NCBI RefSeq assembly: GCF_030209835.1 | Contig: NZ_JARVRF010000002.1 | Location: 145,704-209,703, forward strand | DNA: 64,000 bases | Source: Arthrobacter sp. efr-133-R2A-120 | GTDB lineage: Bacteria > Actinomycetota > Actinomycetes > Actinomycetales > Micrococcaceae | Reading direction: 5' to 3' | Shown here: positions 1 to 8,772 of the stretch, piece after piece | Numbering within the stretch: the stretch's first letter is position 1 | Layout of the letters: every line of letters begins with the position of its first letter | Position numbers and translations under genes: made by a program | Notes under the pieces: generated by a model | The model's input: only the letters and a program-made list of their open reading frames with translations | What the model was told of the DNA's origin: nothing | The model's database searches: none

Positions 1-2
1 CG

Positions 3-68
3 GGCGTGCGGACCGCGGAGTTCACCGTGAAGCGCCGGGCGCTGCGGGTGTATTCACCGCTTGCCTAA
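3..68 (+). CDS. C-terminal end of an unidentified protein (partial, enters from left edge)
   Basis: An open frame with no start in the window runs from the left edge to a TAA at 66-68 and would end in VKRRALRVYSPLA. It is basic and has coding-like third-position GC, but only 21 codons are visible, so the family cannot be named. It could be a chance open frame. Confidence 0.35.
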   Translation, partial: GVRTAEFTVKRRALRVYSPLA

Positions 69-245
69 TGCTTTCATAGTGCCTTCTCAGTGCCTGGGAA
101 GCCCTGGCTGCAGCCGGGATCATCCATAGGGACTACCCTGAGCGGCCCCTGAATCATCCCTGAGACCGGCGAATTCCGCTGTGTCGGTGGCTAGCGTTGT
201 ACCTACAGTCACCACCTAGCTGCAGCAAGCGGAGGGAACGCTTCC

Positions 246-1244
246 ATGATTGAGGCAACAGGCTTGAGGAAGGTCTACGGCGCAAAGACAGCCGTGGACG
301 GAATCAGCTTCACCGTACAGCCCGGGAAAGTCACGGGCTTCCTTGGCCCGAACGGCGCCGGCAAGTCCACCACCATGCGCATGATCATGGGTCTCGACCG
401 CCCGACGTCGGGCGACGTCATCGTCAACGGCCGGCATTACTCCCAGCACAAAGCCCCGCTCCACGAAGTTGGAGCACTGCTCGATGCCAAGGCGGTGCAC
501 ACGAGCCGCAGCGCGTACAACCATTTGCGAGCCATGGCAGCAACCCACGGGATTCCGAACTCGCGCGTTGAGGAAGTCATCGAGATGACGGGCCTCACCG
601 CGGTTGCCAAGAAGAAAGCCGGAGGTTTCTCCCTCGGCATGGGCCAGCGGCTTGGCATCGCCAACGCACTCCTGGGTGACCCCCAGACGCTCATCCTCGA
701 CGAACCGGTCAACGGACTCGATCCCGAGGGCGTCCAGTGGGTCAGGAACCTTGCACGCTACCTGGCAAGCCAGGGCAAGACCATCTTCATTTCCAGCCAC
801 CTCATGTCCGAGATGGCCCAGACCGCGGACCACCTCATTGTGATCGGTCGCGGCAGGATCATTGCCGACACCACGGTGGATGCGCTGATTGAGAGCCAGT
901 CCCGCAAGCGCACTTTGGTCCGTACCTCCGAGACCACGCGCTTGTCCGAGTTGCTGGCCCGCGATGGTGTCCGGGTGGAGCAGAACGAGCGTGAAACCCT
1001 GGAAGTCTACGGGGTTGAGCCGCTCCGCATCGCCGAGCTCGCCCTCGACAACCGGGTGCTGGTCTACGAGCTCACTCCGCTCACGTCCTCGCTGGAAGAG
1101 GCCTACTTCCAGCTGACGAAGGACGAGGTGGAATACCACTCGCACATCACCGGCGGACCGGCAGCACCGGGCGGGCCGGTGGACGGAAGCCCCGCCGGCG
1201 TCGGCGCCACCTCCGCTGCCACCATGGAAGGGATCCAGTCATGA
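246..1244 (+). CDS. ABC transporter ATP-binding protein (ABC-2 exporter type)
   Basis: This is the ATPase subunit of an export-type ABC transporter and should work with the permease that follows. The 332-residue protein has Walker A GPNGAGKS at residues 34-41, signature SLGMGQR near 129-135 and Walker B LILDEP near 149-154. After the nucleotide-binding domain comes the extended C-terminal part usual in the DrrA/BcrA-like branch, ending in a Gly/Pro/Ala-rich tail. GGAGGG at 231-236 supports the ATG at 246. Its stop overlaps the permease start by 4 bases (ATGA), so the two are translationally coupled. The adjacent NarL-type two-component system suggests control by antibiotic or cell-envelope stress, but the substrate cannot be read from sequence. 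Confidence 0.93.
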   Translation: MIEATGLRKVYGAKTAVDGISFTVQPGKVTGFLGPNGAGKSTTMRMIMGLDRPTSGDVIVNGRHYSQHKAPLHEVGALLDAKAVHTSRSAYNHLRAMAATHGIPNSRVEEVIEMTGLTAVAKKKAGGFSLGMGQRLGIANALLGDPQTLILDEPVNGLDPEGVQWVRNLARYLASQGKTIFISSHLMSEMAQTADHLIVIGRGRIIADTTVDALIESQSRKRTLVRTSETTRLSELLARDGVRVEQNERETLEVYGVEPLRIAELALDNRVLVYELTPLTSSLEEAYFQLTKDEVEYHSHITGGPAAPGGPVDGSPAGVGATSAATMEGIQS

Positions 1245-2131
1245 GCACCACCACCATCAGCAAGAAGCCTGCGATCCCGTCAGCCGGGACCGGTGGCGTC
1301 ACTTTCCTCCGGGTACTGAACTCCGAATCCATCAAGTTCCGGACCCTCATGAGCACCAAGATCCTGTTGGTCCTGACCTTCGTGGCCATTGTCGGCATCG
1401 GCGTGCTCTCCGCCCTGGTGCGCTGGAACTTCATCAACCAGATGGTCGAAGTCGGCCGCCAGGGCCACAAGGAATCGGTGCAGCAAGCCATTGACTCCTT
1501 CCCGCCGGGATCGGGTTTCGACCTTTACAACCTTCCGAACGCCGGACTCAACATCGGCATCCTCGTCATGGGTTCCCTGGCCGTACTCTTCATTGCGTCT
1601 GAGTACGCCACCGGCATGATCCGGTCAACCATGAACGCGGCGCCGGGCCGGCTCTCCACCTTCGGCGCCAAAGCCGTGGTCCTGGTTGTGGTCTCCTATG
1701 TCCTTTCGGTAGTGGCCGGCGTCGTGACCTTCCTGTTGGCGTCACCCATGTTCGCCAACTTCGGGCTCGGCCTCGGCTGGAACACGAACGGCGTCCTCTA
1801 CAGCGTTTTCACCGGCGGCCTGTACGTCTCCGGCGTCGCGCTGATCGGGCTCTCGCTCGGAACATTGCTGAAGAACCCGGCCGGCGGCATCACTGTCCTG
1901 GTGGGCATCATGTTCGTTCTCCCGTTCGCGGGCCAGTTCCTCGGCTTCGCACCGGGAGACTTTTGGAAGTACGTCCCGCAGTACCTGCCCAGCGAGGCAG
2001 CTGGCCGGTTCTTGTCGATCGGCCACGTGGACGGCAACCTGGATCCATGGGCGGGCGGCCTCGTGTTCCTGGGCTACGTCATCTTGTTCATGGTTCCTGC
2101 CCTCATTACGCTCAAGAAGCGCGACGTCTGA
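1241..2131 (+). CDS. ABC-2 type transporter permease
   Basis: This is the membrane subunit of the exporter encoded with the upstream ATPase. The 296-residue protein has a first membrane segment near residues 42-62 (LLVLTFVAIVGIGVLSAL) followed by a loop of about 50 residues. Further hydrophobic segments then run to about residue 290, giving roughly six helices, and it ends in a short basic tail (LKKRDV). Topology and size fit ABC-2 permeases of the antibiotic/peptide export type. The 4-base overlap with the ATPase gene indicates one operon. The sensor kinase gene begins 64 bases downstream on the same strand, which suggests transcriptional linkage with the two-component genes. Confidence 0.9.
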   Translation: MSTTTISKKPAIPSAGTGGVTFLRVLNSESIKFRTLMSTKILLVLTFVAIVGIGVLSALVRWNFINQMVEVGRQGHKESVQQAIDSFPPGSGFDLYNLPNAGLNIGILVMGSLAVLFIASEYATGMIRSTMNAAPGRLSTFGAKAVVLVVVSYVLSVVAGVVTFLLASPMFANFGLGLGWNTNGVLYSVFTGGLYVSGVALIGLSLGTLLKNPAGGITVLVGIMFVLPFAGQFLGFAPGDFWKYVPQYLPSEAAGRFLSIGHVDGNLDPWAGGLVFLGYVILFMVPALITLKKRDV

Positions 2132-2195
2132 TTCGCGACCGTCCGATTCGCGATCCAAGCGGACCCACTCCAGGCGAGGCCACTAGGCTCAAGCC

Positions 2196-3482
2196 ATGAG
2201 TGAAGAGTTGCCGGCACAGGACGCGTCGGCCCACGTGGCCGACGCGTCCTTTGCTGAAATCACGCTGCGCCGCCGTGGCAGGATCCGCCGCTATCTCTTT
2301 GAGCACCCGCGGGTCATGGACTCGGTGGTGGTGCTTTGCTATTCGCTGTTGGCGCTGGCCACCTTCATCAGCTCGATCGTGGATGGCAAGTGGTTCGCAG
2401 CCGTGCTGCTCGTTGTCATTGCCGCCATCCTGTTCCTTCGCCGCCGCAATCCCCTCAGCGTCACTGCGGCCGTTGCTGTCCTCGAAGTGGCCGTGACGCT
2501 GCTGAATCCCTGGGGTTCGAACGTCTCCGCGGGATTGTGGTTTGCGCTGTACGCGGTGGCCGTGGCGAGGACCCGTACCTTCGCGTTGACTGTGTTTGGC
2601 GCGGCAAGCCTCCCTCTGACCCTCGTGTATCTCTTCATGTGGACCAGCCCGGCGGCCCCGTCCAACGGAGAGGCGATCCCGGAGAATTTCCACCTCATCA
2701 GCAACATCACTGCCGCGGTCAGCATTTTGTTGTCCAACCTGATCGCCACCGGCATCGGGATTTCGGTGCGGCAGCGCCGTGAGCATGAGAGCGAAATCAG
2801 GGCCTGGGCAGCCCGCACGGCCCGCTTGGGTTCCGTCACCGAACGCAACCGGATCGCCCGGGAGATGCACGACGTCGTGGCCCACTCCCTGACGGTCATG
2901 ATCAGCCTCTCGGACGGCGCCGCCGTCGTGGTCAAGAGGGATCCGGAGCGCGCGGGTGAGGTGCTCGGCGAACTCTCCCGCACCGGAAGGACCGCGCTGG
3001 CCGACATGCGCCGAGTGCTTGGCGTGCTCCGGGACGACTCCGCCCGCCCGGCGCCTTTGGAGCCCTTGGTTTCCGGGCACGACCTGAGCAAGCTGCTGGA
3101 TGGATTCCGGACGGCGGGGCTGCCGTTGCACTATTCGCACACCGGCCCGGCCCTTCCCGAAGACCCGGCGTTCCAGCTCACGGTCTACCGGATCGTCCAG
3201 GAATCCCTCACCAACGTGCTCAGATACGGGCGTTCGTTGAGCCAAGTGGATGTGCGGATCGTGCGGGACAGTGACTCGGTCACCATTGAAGTGCTCGACG
3301 ATGGGCGGGGCTCCCGGGAGCTGGGAACCGAAGAGGTGGCCTTGGGAACTGGCCAAGGCATCGCGGGAATGCGTGAACGTGCGGGAATTTATGCTGGAAC
3401 CGTGGATGCCGGTCCTGGTATCCGCGGCGGGTGGCGTGTCCATGCGGAGCTGAATTGGAATGGCGACAAGGGGAAATCATGA
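2196..3482 (+). CDS. Two-component sensor histidine kinase (HisKA_3 family)
   Basis: This 428-residue membrane sensor kinase should phosphorylate the response regulator encoded next. About four to five hydrophobic segments occupy residues 40-195. A dimerisation/phosphoacceptor motif AREMHDVVAHSLTVM follows, with the acceptor His at about residue 225; the E-HD-VAH pattern is diagnostic of HisKA_3 (NarL/DesK-type) kinases. A HATPase_c domain follows, with the N-box in YRIVQESLTNVLRYG and the G-box in VLDDGRGS and GQGIAGMRERA. There is no large extracytoplasmic domain, as in intramembrane-sensing kinases that often neighbour ABC exporters. The stop overlaps the regulator start as ATGA at 3479-3482. 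Confidence 0.93.
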   Translation: MSEELPAQDASAHVADASFAEITLRRRGRIRRYLFEHPRVMDSVVVLCYSLLALATFISSIVDGKWFAAVLLVVIAAILFLRRRNPLSVTAAVAVLEVAVTLLNPWGSNVSAGLWFALYAVAVARTRTFALTVFGAASLPLTLVYLFMWTSPAAPSNGEAIPENFHLISNITAAVSILLSNLIATGIGISVRQRREHESEIRAWAARTARLGSVTERNRIAREMHDVVAHSLTVMISLSDGAAVVVKRDPERAGEVLGELSRTGRTALADMRRVLGVLRDDSARPAPLEPLVSGHDLSKLLDGFRTAGLPLHYSHTGPALPEDPAFQLTVYRIVQESLTNVLRYGRSLSQVDVRIVRDSDSVTIEVLDDGRGSRELGTEEVALGTGQGIAGMRERAGIYAGTVDAGPGIRGGWRVHAELNWNGDKGKS

Positions 3483-4174
3483 CTGACAACGCTCCCATCA
3501 AGGTCCTGCTGGTGGACGACCAGCCACTCCTGCGCATGGGGTTTCGGCTCATCCTTGAAGGCGAAGGGGACCTCGAGGTGGTGGGTGAAGCCTCGGACGG
3601 CGCCGAAGCCGTGCGGAAGGTCGAGGAACTGGAACCGGACGTGGTGCTCATGGACGTCCGGATGCCCGCCATGGATGGAATCGAAGCCACACGGCGGATC
3701 ACGGCCTCGGCATCCAACGCCCGGATCATCATCCTGACAACTTTCGACCTCGATGAATATGCCTTCTCCGGCCTGCAGGCAGGGGCCTCCGCCTTCCTGC
3801 TCAAGGATGTTGCGCCTGCCGAGTTGGTCCAGGGCGTCCGGCTCGTGGCCAGCGGCGACGCCGTGGTGGCTCCGAGGGTCACCCAGCGGCTCCTGGAGAC
3901 CTACGTCCGCGGAGGCCGCGTGCCCGGCCAGGCCACAGCCCAGCCCCGCGATCCACTGCTCGAAGAACTGACGCCCCGCGAAACCGAGATGCTCGAGGCC
4001 ATCGCCGGAGGGTTGTCCAACGCGGAAATCGCCCACAAGTTCTTCCTGTCCGAGGCCACGGTCAAGACCCACGTCCGGCGGATACTCACCAAGCTGCACC
4101 TGCGGGACAGGGTCCAGGTGGTGGTCTACGCCTACGAAACAGGCCTCGTGATCCCGAGCAACCCGGATTACTGA
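3479..4174 (+). CDS. LuxR/NarL-family response regulator
   Basis: This DNA-binding regulator is the partner of the preceding kinase. In the 231-residue protein the receiver domain shows the acidic pair VDDQ at residues 13-14, the phosphorylation Asp in VVLMDVRMP at about residue 59 and the conserved KDV Lys near residue 110. A LuxR-type helix-turn-helix (LTPRETEMLEAIAGGLSNAE and following ATVKTHV) lies near residues 160-215. The frame is open further upstream, but the ATG at 3479 gives the 4-base coupling overlap with the kinase and a normal receiver start, so I chose it. Its likely target is the promoter of the upstream ABC exporter, inferred from position only. Confidence 0.95.
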   Translation: MTDNAPIKVLLVDDQPLLRMGFRLILEGEGDLEVVGEASDGAEAVRKVEELEPDVVLMDVRMPAMDGIEATRRITASASNARIIILTTFDLDEYAFSGLQAGASAFLLKDVAPAELVQGVRLVASGDAVVAPRVTQRLLETYVRGGRVPGQATAQPRDPLLEELTPRETEMLEAIAGGLSNAEIAHKFFLSEATVKTHVRRILTKLHLRDRVQVVVYAYETGLVIPSNPDY

Positions 4175-4201
4175 TCCGCGGCCGGGACTAGACTCGGAGC
4201 C

Positions 4202-5503
4202 ATGCCTTCGAACTCCGCTGCAGAACACATCCAGGACCTTGGCGCATATGTGAGCGCATCGCCGTCGAGCTTCCACGCCGTCCACGAGGCCGCACGCCGG
4301 CTCGATGCGGCCGGGTTCACGGCCCTTGATGAACTTCAGCCATGGGAAGGCGGGGCGGGCAGCTTCTACGTGATCCGGGACGGCGCCCTCATCGCGTGGG
4401 TGACCCCGGAAGGCGCCACTCCGACCACGGCGTTCAATATCTTTGGCGCCCACACGGATTCTCCGTCTTTCAAGCTCAAGCCCAAGCCGACAACGGGCAA
4501 GTTCGGCTGGCTGCAGGCCGGCGTCGAGGTCTACGGCGGCCCTTTGCTGAACTCCTGGCTCGACCGTGAGCTTCGGCTTGCGGGCCGGCTCGTGATGCTG
4601 GACGGCACCCAGCACCTCACGGCAACCGGACCGCTCCTGCGCTTCCCGCAATTGGCCATCCATCTGGACCGGGCCGTCAATGACGGACTCACGCTCGACA
4701 AGCAACAGCACATGAACCCGGTGTTCGGCCTCGGCGATCCCGATTCCGCGGACGTCCTGGCAATCCTGGCGGTTGCCGTGGCCGGGGCCTCCGTGGATCC
4801 CGCGCAGATCGGCGGCTACGACATCGTCGTCGCGGACACCCAGGCACCTGAGCAGTTCGGTGCCAAGGGCGAACTCTTCGCGTCAGGACGGCTCGACAAC
4901 CTCTCTTCAACCCACGCCGGGCTTGCGGCACTCATTGCGCACGCAGCCGCGGGCGCGCCGGCCCGGGGGCCCATCGCGGTCTTGGCCGCCTTCGACCACG
5001 AAGAAATCGGCTCTGCCTCCCGTTCCGGCGCCTGCGGACCCATCCTCGAAGACATCCTCACCAGGATCTCCGACGGATTGGGCGCCACGGTGAGTGAACG
5101 GCTCCAGGCGTTGTCGGCGTCGTTCTGTGTTTCCGCGGATGCCGGCCACGCCGTCCACCCCAACTACCCCGAGCGGCACGATCCCGCCAACCGGCCCATC
5201 CTCAACGGCGGACCGCTCCTCAAAATCAACGCCAACCAGCGCTACGCCACGGACGCCACCGGCGCGGCCTTCTGGGCCCGGCTCTGCGGCGAGGCCGGCG
5301 TCCCCTACCAGGAGTTCGTCTCCAACAACGACGTCCCGTGCGGCTCCACCATCGGTCCGCTGACGGCGACCCGCTTGGGGATCCGGACGGTCGACGTCGG
5401 AGTGCCGCTTCTGTCGATGCACTCGGCCCGCGAGCTCTGCGGCATTGAAGACCCGCGCCACCTGGCCACGGCGGCAGAGCTGTTCTTCCGGACGGCGATC
5501 TAG
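4202..5503 (+). CDS. M18 family metallo-aminopeptidase
   Basis: This is a cytoplasmic two-zinc aminopeptidase of family M18 (aspartyl aminopeptidase / ApeB-like), removing N-terminal, often acidic, residues from peptides. The 433-residue length is normal. Metal-site motifs are visible in order: GAHTDSPSFKLKP (His, Asp) near residue 83, ASGRLDNLSS near 230, FDHEEIGS with the catalytic Glu pair near 264, SADAGHAVHPNYPE near 310, and the C-terminal MHSARELCG His near 410. There is no signal peptide. It starts 27 bases after the response regulator stop and ends one base before the convergent membrane-protein gene, leaving no room for a separate terminator. Confidence 0.94.
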   Translation: MPSNSAAEHIQDLGAYVSASPSSFHAVHEAARRLDAAGFTALDELQPWEGGAGSFYVIRDGALIAWVTPEGATPTTAFNIFGAHTDSPSFKLKPKPTTGKFGWLQAGVEVYGGPLLNSWLDRELRLAGRLVMLDGTQHLTATGPLLRFPQLAIHLDRAVNDGLTLDKQQHMNPVFGLGDPDSADVLAILAVAVAGASVDPAQIGGYDIVVADTQAPEQFGAKGELFASGRLDNLSSTHAGLAALIAHAAAGAPARGPIAVLAAFDHEEIGSASRSGACGPILEDILTRISDGLGATVSERLQALSASFCVSADAGHAVHPNYPERHDPANRPILNGGPLLKINANQRYATDATGAAFWARLCGEAGVPYQEFVSNNDVPCGSTIGPLTATRLGIRTVDVGVPLLSMHSARELCGIEDPRHLATAAELFFRTAI

Positions 5504-5504
5504 C

Positions 5505-6176
5505 TCAGGATGCGAGGCTCACCACGAGGTTGATGGTGGTGGCCAGGATCCCGACGCCGAAAACGTAGGCCAGCAGGCTGTGCCGCAAGGCGGCAGACCG
5601 CATTGCCCTGGTGGTGATCGACGTGTCCGAGACCTGGTACGTCATCCCGAGGCTGAACGCCATGTAGGCGAAATCCGTGTATTGCGGGGGTTCTTTTTGG
5701 TTGAATTCGATGCCGCCGGGCGGATCGGACGTGTAGTACACCTCGGCATAGCGCAAAGTGAAGAGGGTGTGCACCAGGAGCCACGACGCCACGGCGCCGC
5801 CGAGGGCCAACAGGGCGAGCATGAATTTGTCGACGCCGTGTGCATCCTTGGCTCCAAACATCACCAGGACGAAGGCTGCGAGGGAGCCCACGGCTGCACA
5901 CAGGATGAGGAGGTCGGCGGTGGAGCGCCGTGGATCTTCTTCCCTGGCATGGCTCCTCGTCTGATCGGCCTTCATCGGGGTGATGACCGTCCACACGAAA
6001 ACGTTGTAGACCGCGGCGGCCACTGCCCAGCCCGCCGCGGGCGCGTAGATCCATTGACCCCAGATTCCGGTGGCTACCGCGGCGGCGATGCCGGTGACGA
6101 CCATTAGCAAAAATCGCAATCGAGAACGTTTGGCACGGGCGGACTTCGGACCCTGGTTCTTCGCTGCGGCGTTCAT
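5505..6176 (-). CDS. DUF1345 family membrane protein
   Basis: This 223-residue integral membrane protein belongs to the DUF1345 family, whose function is unknown. After a basic N-terminus (KSARAKRSRLR) it has about five hydrophobic segments. The family-typical stretch YTDFAYMAFSLGMTYQVSDT lies near residues 145-164 and is followed by RHSLLAYVFGVGILATTINL at the C-terminus. It is convergent with the aminopeptidase gene, with stops only one base apart. Upstream on its own strand lies the family C palindrome (6212-6311). Nothing in the neighbourhood hints at a pathway. Confidence 0.88.
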   Translation of the reverse strand: MNAAAKNQGPKSARAKRSRLRFLLMVVTGIAAAVATGIWGQWIYAPAAGWAVAAAVYNVFVWTVITPMKADQTRSHAREEDPRRSTADLLILCAAVGSLAAFVLVMFGAKDAHGVDKFMLALLALGGAVASWLLVHTLFTLRYAEVYYTSDPPGGIEFNQKEPPQYTDFAYMAFSLGMTYQVSDTSITTRAMRSAALRHSLLAYVFGVGILATTINLVVSLAS

Positions 6177-6211
6177 AGTCAGATCATGGCACGGCTGGCT
6201 CCAGGCCCCGG

Positions 6212-6311
6212 CGTCACGCCACGCAGACTTTTAGCGTGCGGAGTGGAGCAGCGCCGCGGAAAACCGGGGGATCCCGACGTCGGACGGTCCAGAAAGTTGC
6301 ACAGCGTGACG
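6212..6311. repeat. Family C palindromic intergenic repeat, copy 1
   Basis: The left end reads CGTCACGCCACGCA followed by gACTTTT. The right end reads aGAAAGTTGCacaGCGTGACG, roughly its reverse complement, leaving an interior of about 60 bases. The same 14-base left end and the matching right end recur at 21232-21321. The copy sits between the DUF1345 gene and ynfA-like gene on the minus strand. Confidence 0.7.
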
Positions 6312-6342
6312 GCCGCTTCGACGGTTCAGCTGCCTTGCCGGC

Positions 6343-6681
6343 TTAGCTGCCCGGCCGAGGCGCGAACATGATGACGGCCACGCCGAAGATGCAGATCATC
6401 GCGCCGATGACGTCCCAACGGTCCGGGCGGAATCCGTCCATGAGCATTCCCCAAGCCAACGATCCGGCGATGAACACCCCGCCGTAAGCGGCAAGCACGC
6501 GGCCGAAGTACGCGTCAGGTTGGAAAGCTGCCACGAAACCGTAGATACCCAAGGCTGCGATACCGAGGCCTGCCCACCACCACGGTTTGGCCTCCCTGAC
6601 TGATTGCCACACGAGCCAGGCCCCGCCTATCTCGGCGACGGCCGCCAGGATAAAGAGTGCGACGGATTTGAGGATGGTCAT
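6343..6681 (-). CDS. YnfA family small multidrug-resistance-like membrane protein
   Basis: This is a 112-residue protein with four hydrophobic helices, matching UPF0060/YnfA, a distant relative of small multidrug resistance transporters. Visible family features are [18 protein letters not shown] near residues 8-25 with the conserved Glu in helix 1, [19 protein letters not shown] near 80-98, and [20 protein letters not shown] at the C-terminus. Its full length equals the family norm of about 108-112 residues. It is transcribed alone on the minus strand, divergent from the rpsF operon. Transport substrate is unknown; some YnfA proteins are reported as dye or drug exporters. Confidence 0.9.
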   Translation of the reverse strand: MTILKSVALFILAAVAEIGGAWLVWQSVREAKPWWWAGLGIAALGIYGFVAAFQPDAYFGRVLAAYGGVFIAGSLAWGMLMDGFRPDRWDVIGAMICIFGVAVIMFAPRPGS

Positions 6682-6872
6682 GGATTCAGTCTGCCTGGGC
6701 TTGGCGGGTGCGGATGGCGGCTACCCAGGTTATCCACATACGCGACGTCGCTCATTCCACCTCGCCGACACGCCGAATAGGCTTAGACACGGGAAATGGA
6801 CTAAGATATTGAAGTCTGTGCTGCGCCCTGTCTCCGCTTCTGGAAGCGGTCGCCAGCACTGTTCATCGCAAA

Positions 6873-6927
6873 TGAACCTCCTGTTACGGAAATGCCGTAA
6901 CCGCTTAGCCCAAAGGAGGTGGGTTCA
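6873..6927 (+). promoter_or_regulatory. Structured rpsF leader that can sequester the ribosome binding site
   Basis: TGAACCTCCT at 6873-6882 can pair with AGGAGG at 6914-6919 plus TTCA at 6924-6927. Inside this lies a perfect 7-bp hairpin, GTTACGG (6883-6889) with CCGTAAC (6895-6901). A further small stem, GTTCA/TGAAC, lies just upstream. The layout puts the strong Shine-Dalgarno of rpsF (AAAGGAGGT, 6912-6920) in a helix. rpsF leaders of many bacteria bind S6:S18 for autoregulation; that this one does so is an inference. Confidence 0.5.
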
Positions 6928-6930
6928 CAT

Positions 6931-7236
6931 ATGCGTCCTTACGAATTGATGGTAATCATCGACCCCGAGGTCGAAGAGCGTACCGTAGAGCCGTCGCTTC
7001 AGAAGTTCCTCAATGTCATCACCACCGATGGTGGAACCATCGAAAAGGTTGACATCTGGGGCCGCCGTCGCCTCGCTTACGACATCAAGAAGAAGTCCGA
7101 AGGTATCTACGCTGTGGTGAACTTCACCGCCAAGCCGGAAACCGCCAAGGAACTTGACCGCCAGCTGAGTCTCAACGAGACCATCATGCGCACCAAGATC
7201 ACCCGCCCCGAAGAGCAGAAGGTCGTTGCTGAGTAG
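6931..7236 (+). CDS. rpsF: 30S ribosomal protein S6
   Basis: Ribosomal protein bS6 of the small-subunit platform, partner of S18. The 101-residue protein begins [16 protein letters not shown] and contains the typical [20 protein letters not shown] near residues 42-61 and [20 protein letters not shown] near the end. I chose ATG 6931 over the in-frame ATG at 6919 because AAAGGAGGT at 6912-6920 covers that earlier codon and the protein then starts as in other S6 proteins. It leads the conserved rpsF-ssb-rpsR-rplI cluster. Its leader can fold over the ribosome binding site, a possible autoregulatory element. Confidence 0.98.
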   Translation: MRPYELMVIIDPEVEERTVEPSLQKFLNVITTDGGTIEKVDIWGRRRLAYDIKKKSEGIYAVVNFTAKPETAKELDRQLSLNETIMRTKITRPEEQKVVAE

Positions 7237-7291
7237 TTTCAGCTCCCGGCTTTCATTCTTTACCCCGCAGGAACGAACAAGGAGGCAGTAG

Positions 7292-7867
7292 ATGGCAGGC
7301 GAAACCACTATTACGGTCATCGGTAATCTCACCAATGACCCCGAACTGCGGTTCACACCGTCAGGCTCGGCGGTAGCGAACTTCACCATCGCTTCTACTC
7401 CCCGGACCTTCGACCGCCAGTCCAATGAGTGGAAGGACGGGGAAACCCTGTTCCTCCGCGCATCGGTATGGCGCGAAGCAGCCGAAAACGTCGCCGAATC
7501 CCTCACCAAGGGCATGCGCGTGATTGTTTCCGGCCGCCTGAAGAGCCGTTCCTACGAAACCAAGGAAGGCGAGAAGCGCACCGTTATCGAGCTCGAAGTC
7601 GATGAAATCGGCCCGAGCCTGCGTTACGCCAACGCCAAGGTCAACCGCACCCAGCGCTCCGGCGGTCAGGGTGGTCAGGGCGGCTTCGGCGGCGGCAACA
7701 ACAGCGGCGGCTTCGGAGGTGGCGGCGCTGGTGCAAACCAGGGCGGCAACTCCGGCGGAACATGGGGCGGCGGCCAGTCCGCACCGCAGGAAGACCCCTG
7801 GGCTACCCCGGGCGTCAGCAATGCGGGCGGATGGGGCAACGGCCCGGATTCCGAACCTCCCTTCTAA
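7292..7867 (+). CDS. ssb: Single-stranded DNA-binding protein
   Basis: SSB coats single-stranded DNA during replication, recombination and repair. The 191-residue protein begins with the OB fold [20 protein letters not shown] and includes WRNxAE-like text [21 protein letters not shown] Gly/Asn/Gln-rich disordered linker runs from about residue 120 to 180. The acidic C-terminal tip is DSEPPF, a variant of the usual DDIPF partner-binding motif that retains the terminal PPF. AAGGAGG at 7279-7285 precedes the ATG. The position between rpsF and rpsR is the standard order. Confidence 0.98.
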   Translation: MAGETTITVIGNLTNDPELRFTPSGSAVANFTIASTPRTFDRQSNEWKDGETLFLRASVWREAAENVAESLTKGMRVIVSGRLKSRSYETKEGEKRTVIELEVDEIGPSLRYANAKVNRTQRSGGQGGQGGFGGGNNSGGFGGGGAGANQGGNSGGTWGGGQSAPQEDPWATPGVSNAGGWGNGPDSEPPF

Positions 7868-7990
7868 ACATTCACAAGTTCGACGCCGGAACCCGCCGGA
7901 TGTGCCGCGAGGCACCCGGGTGGCAACCGCCGTCGAGCACCACCATCCCGTGGATCCATTCCACGGGCTCCATAGAAAAGGAGCTCCACG

Positions 7991-8230
7991 ATGGCTAAGG
8001 CTGAACTCCGTAAGCCCAAACCAAAGTCCAACCCCTTGAAGGCCGCTGACATCACCGTCATCGACTACAAGGACGTAGCATTGCTGCGCAAGTTCATCTC
8101 CGACCGCGGAAAGATCCGCGCCCGTCGCGTCACTGGCGTCACGGTGCAGGAACAGCGCAAAATCGCCCAGGCAATCAAGAACGCCCGCGAAGTTGCTCTG
8201 CTGCCTTACTCCGGCGCTGGCCGCGGCTAA
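7991..8230 (+). CDS. rpsR: 30S ribosomal protein S18
   Basis: Ribosomal protein bS18, which pairs with S6 on the 30S platform. The 79-residue basic protein has the family motifs [20 protein letters not shown] and [20 protein letters not shown], then [15 protein letters not shown] near the end. There are no zinc-binding cysteines, so it is the zinc-independent form. AAAAGGAG at 7976-7983 is the ribosome binding site. It lies 123 bases after ssb and 17 bases before rplI in the same transcription unit. Confidence 0.98.
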   Translation: MAKAELRKPKPKSNPLKAADITVIDYKDVALLRKFISDRGKIRARRVTGVTVQEQRKIAQAIKNAREVALLPYSGAGRG

Positions 8231-8247
8231 GGAAGGGATTAACTAAC

Positions 8248-8700
8248 ATGGCAAAGCTCATTCTGACCCACGAAGTAACCGGTCTCGGTGCTGCCGGCGA
8301 TGTTGTCGAGGTCAAGGACGGTTACGCACGTAACTTCCTGCTGCCCCGCGGCTTCGCTCTGACCTGGACCAAGGGTGGCGAGAAGCAGGTTGAGTCCATC
8401 AAGGCTGCCCGCGCTGCTCGTGCCCACGCTTCGGTTGAAGCTGCACAGGCCCAGGCTTCTGCGCTTTCTTCCAAGAAGGTCAAGCTCGTAGTGAAGGCCG
8501 GCGAGTCCGGTCGTCTCTTCGGCACCGTCAAGCCGGCTGATGTCGCTGCTGCAGTTGAGGCCGCTGGCCTCGGCTCCATCGACAAGCGCAACGTTGAACT
8601 GCCGAACCACATCAAGTCCCTTGGTTCGTACCAGGCCAACGTCCGCCTGCACGAGGATGTTTCCGCTGTCATCGACCTTGAGGTCGTTGCCAGCAAGTAG
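8248..8700 (+). CDS. rplI: 50S ribosomal protein L9
   Basis: Ribosomal protein bL9, with two small RNA-binding domains joined by a long helix. The 150-residue protein starts [20 protein letters not shown] and carries the diagnostic [16 protein letters not shown] near residues 22-37. An Ala-rich central helix spans about 50-80 and the C-terminal domain includes [13 protein letters not shown]. It follows rpsR by 17 bases and is followed by a strong hairpin terminator, so it closes the ribosomal operon. Confidence 0.98.
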   Translation: MAKLILTHEVTGLGAAGDVVEVKDGYARNFLLPRGFALTWTKGGEKQVESIKAARAARAHASVEAAQAQASALSSKKVKLVVKAGESGRLFGTVKPADVAAAVEAAGLGSIDKRNVELPNHIKSLGSYQANVRLHEDVSAVIDLEVVASK

Positions 8701-8712
8701 CGTAGCTTCACG

Positions 8713-8756
8713 AAGGACCCCCGTCCCCGGTTTCCGGAGGCGGGGGTCCTTTGTTT
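8713..8756 (+). terminator. Rho-independent terminator after rplI
   Basis: AAGGACCCCCG (8713-8723) pairs with CGGGGGTCCTT (8741-8751) around an inner stem and is followed by TTGTTTT. It lies 13 bases after the rplI stop and ends the rpsF-ssb-rpsR-rplI operon. Confidence 0.9.
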
Positions 8757-8772
8757 TGCGCGGTTTCCGGGC

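Noticed and set aside
3389..4711. A 440-codon minus-strand open frame across the response regulator and aminopeptidase genes
   Set aside because: It overlaps two clear genes on the opposite strand and its translation matches nothing recognisable.
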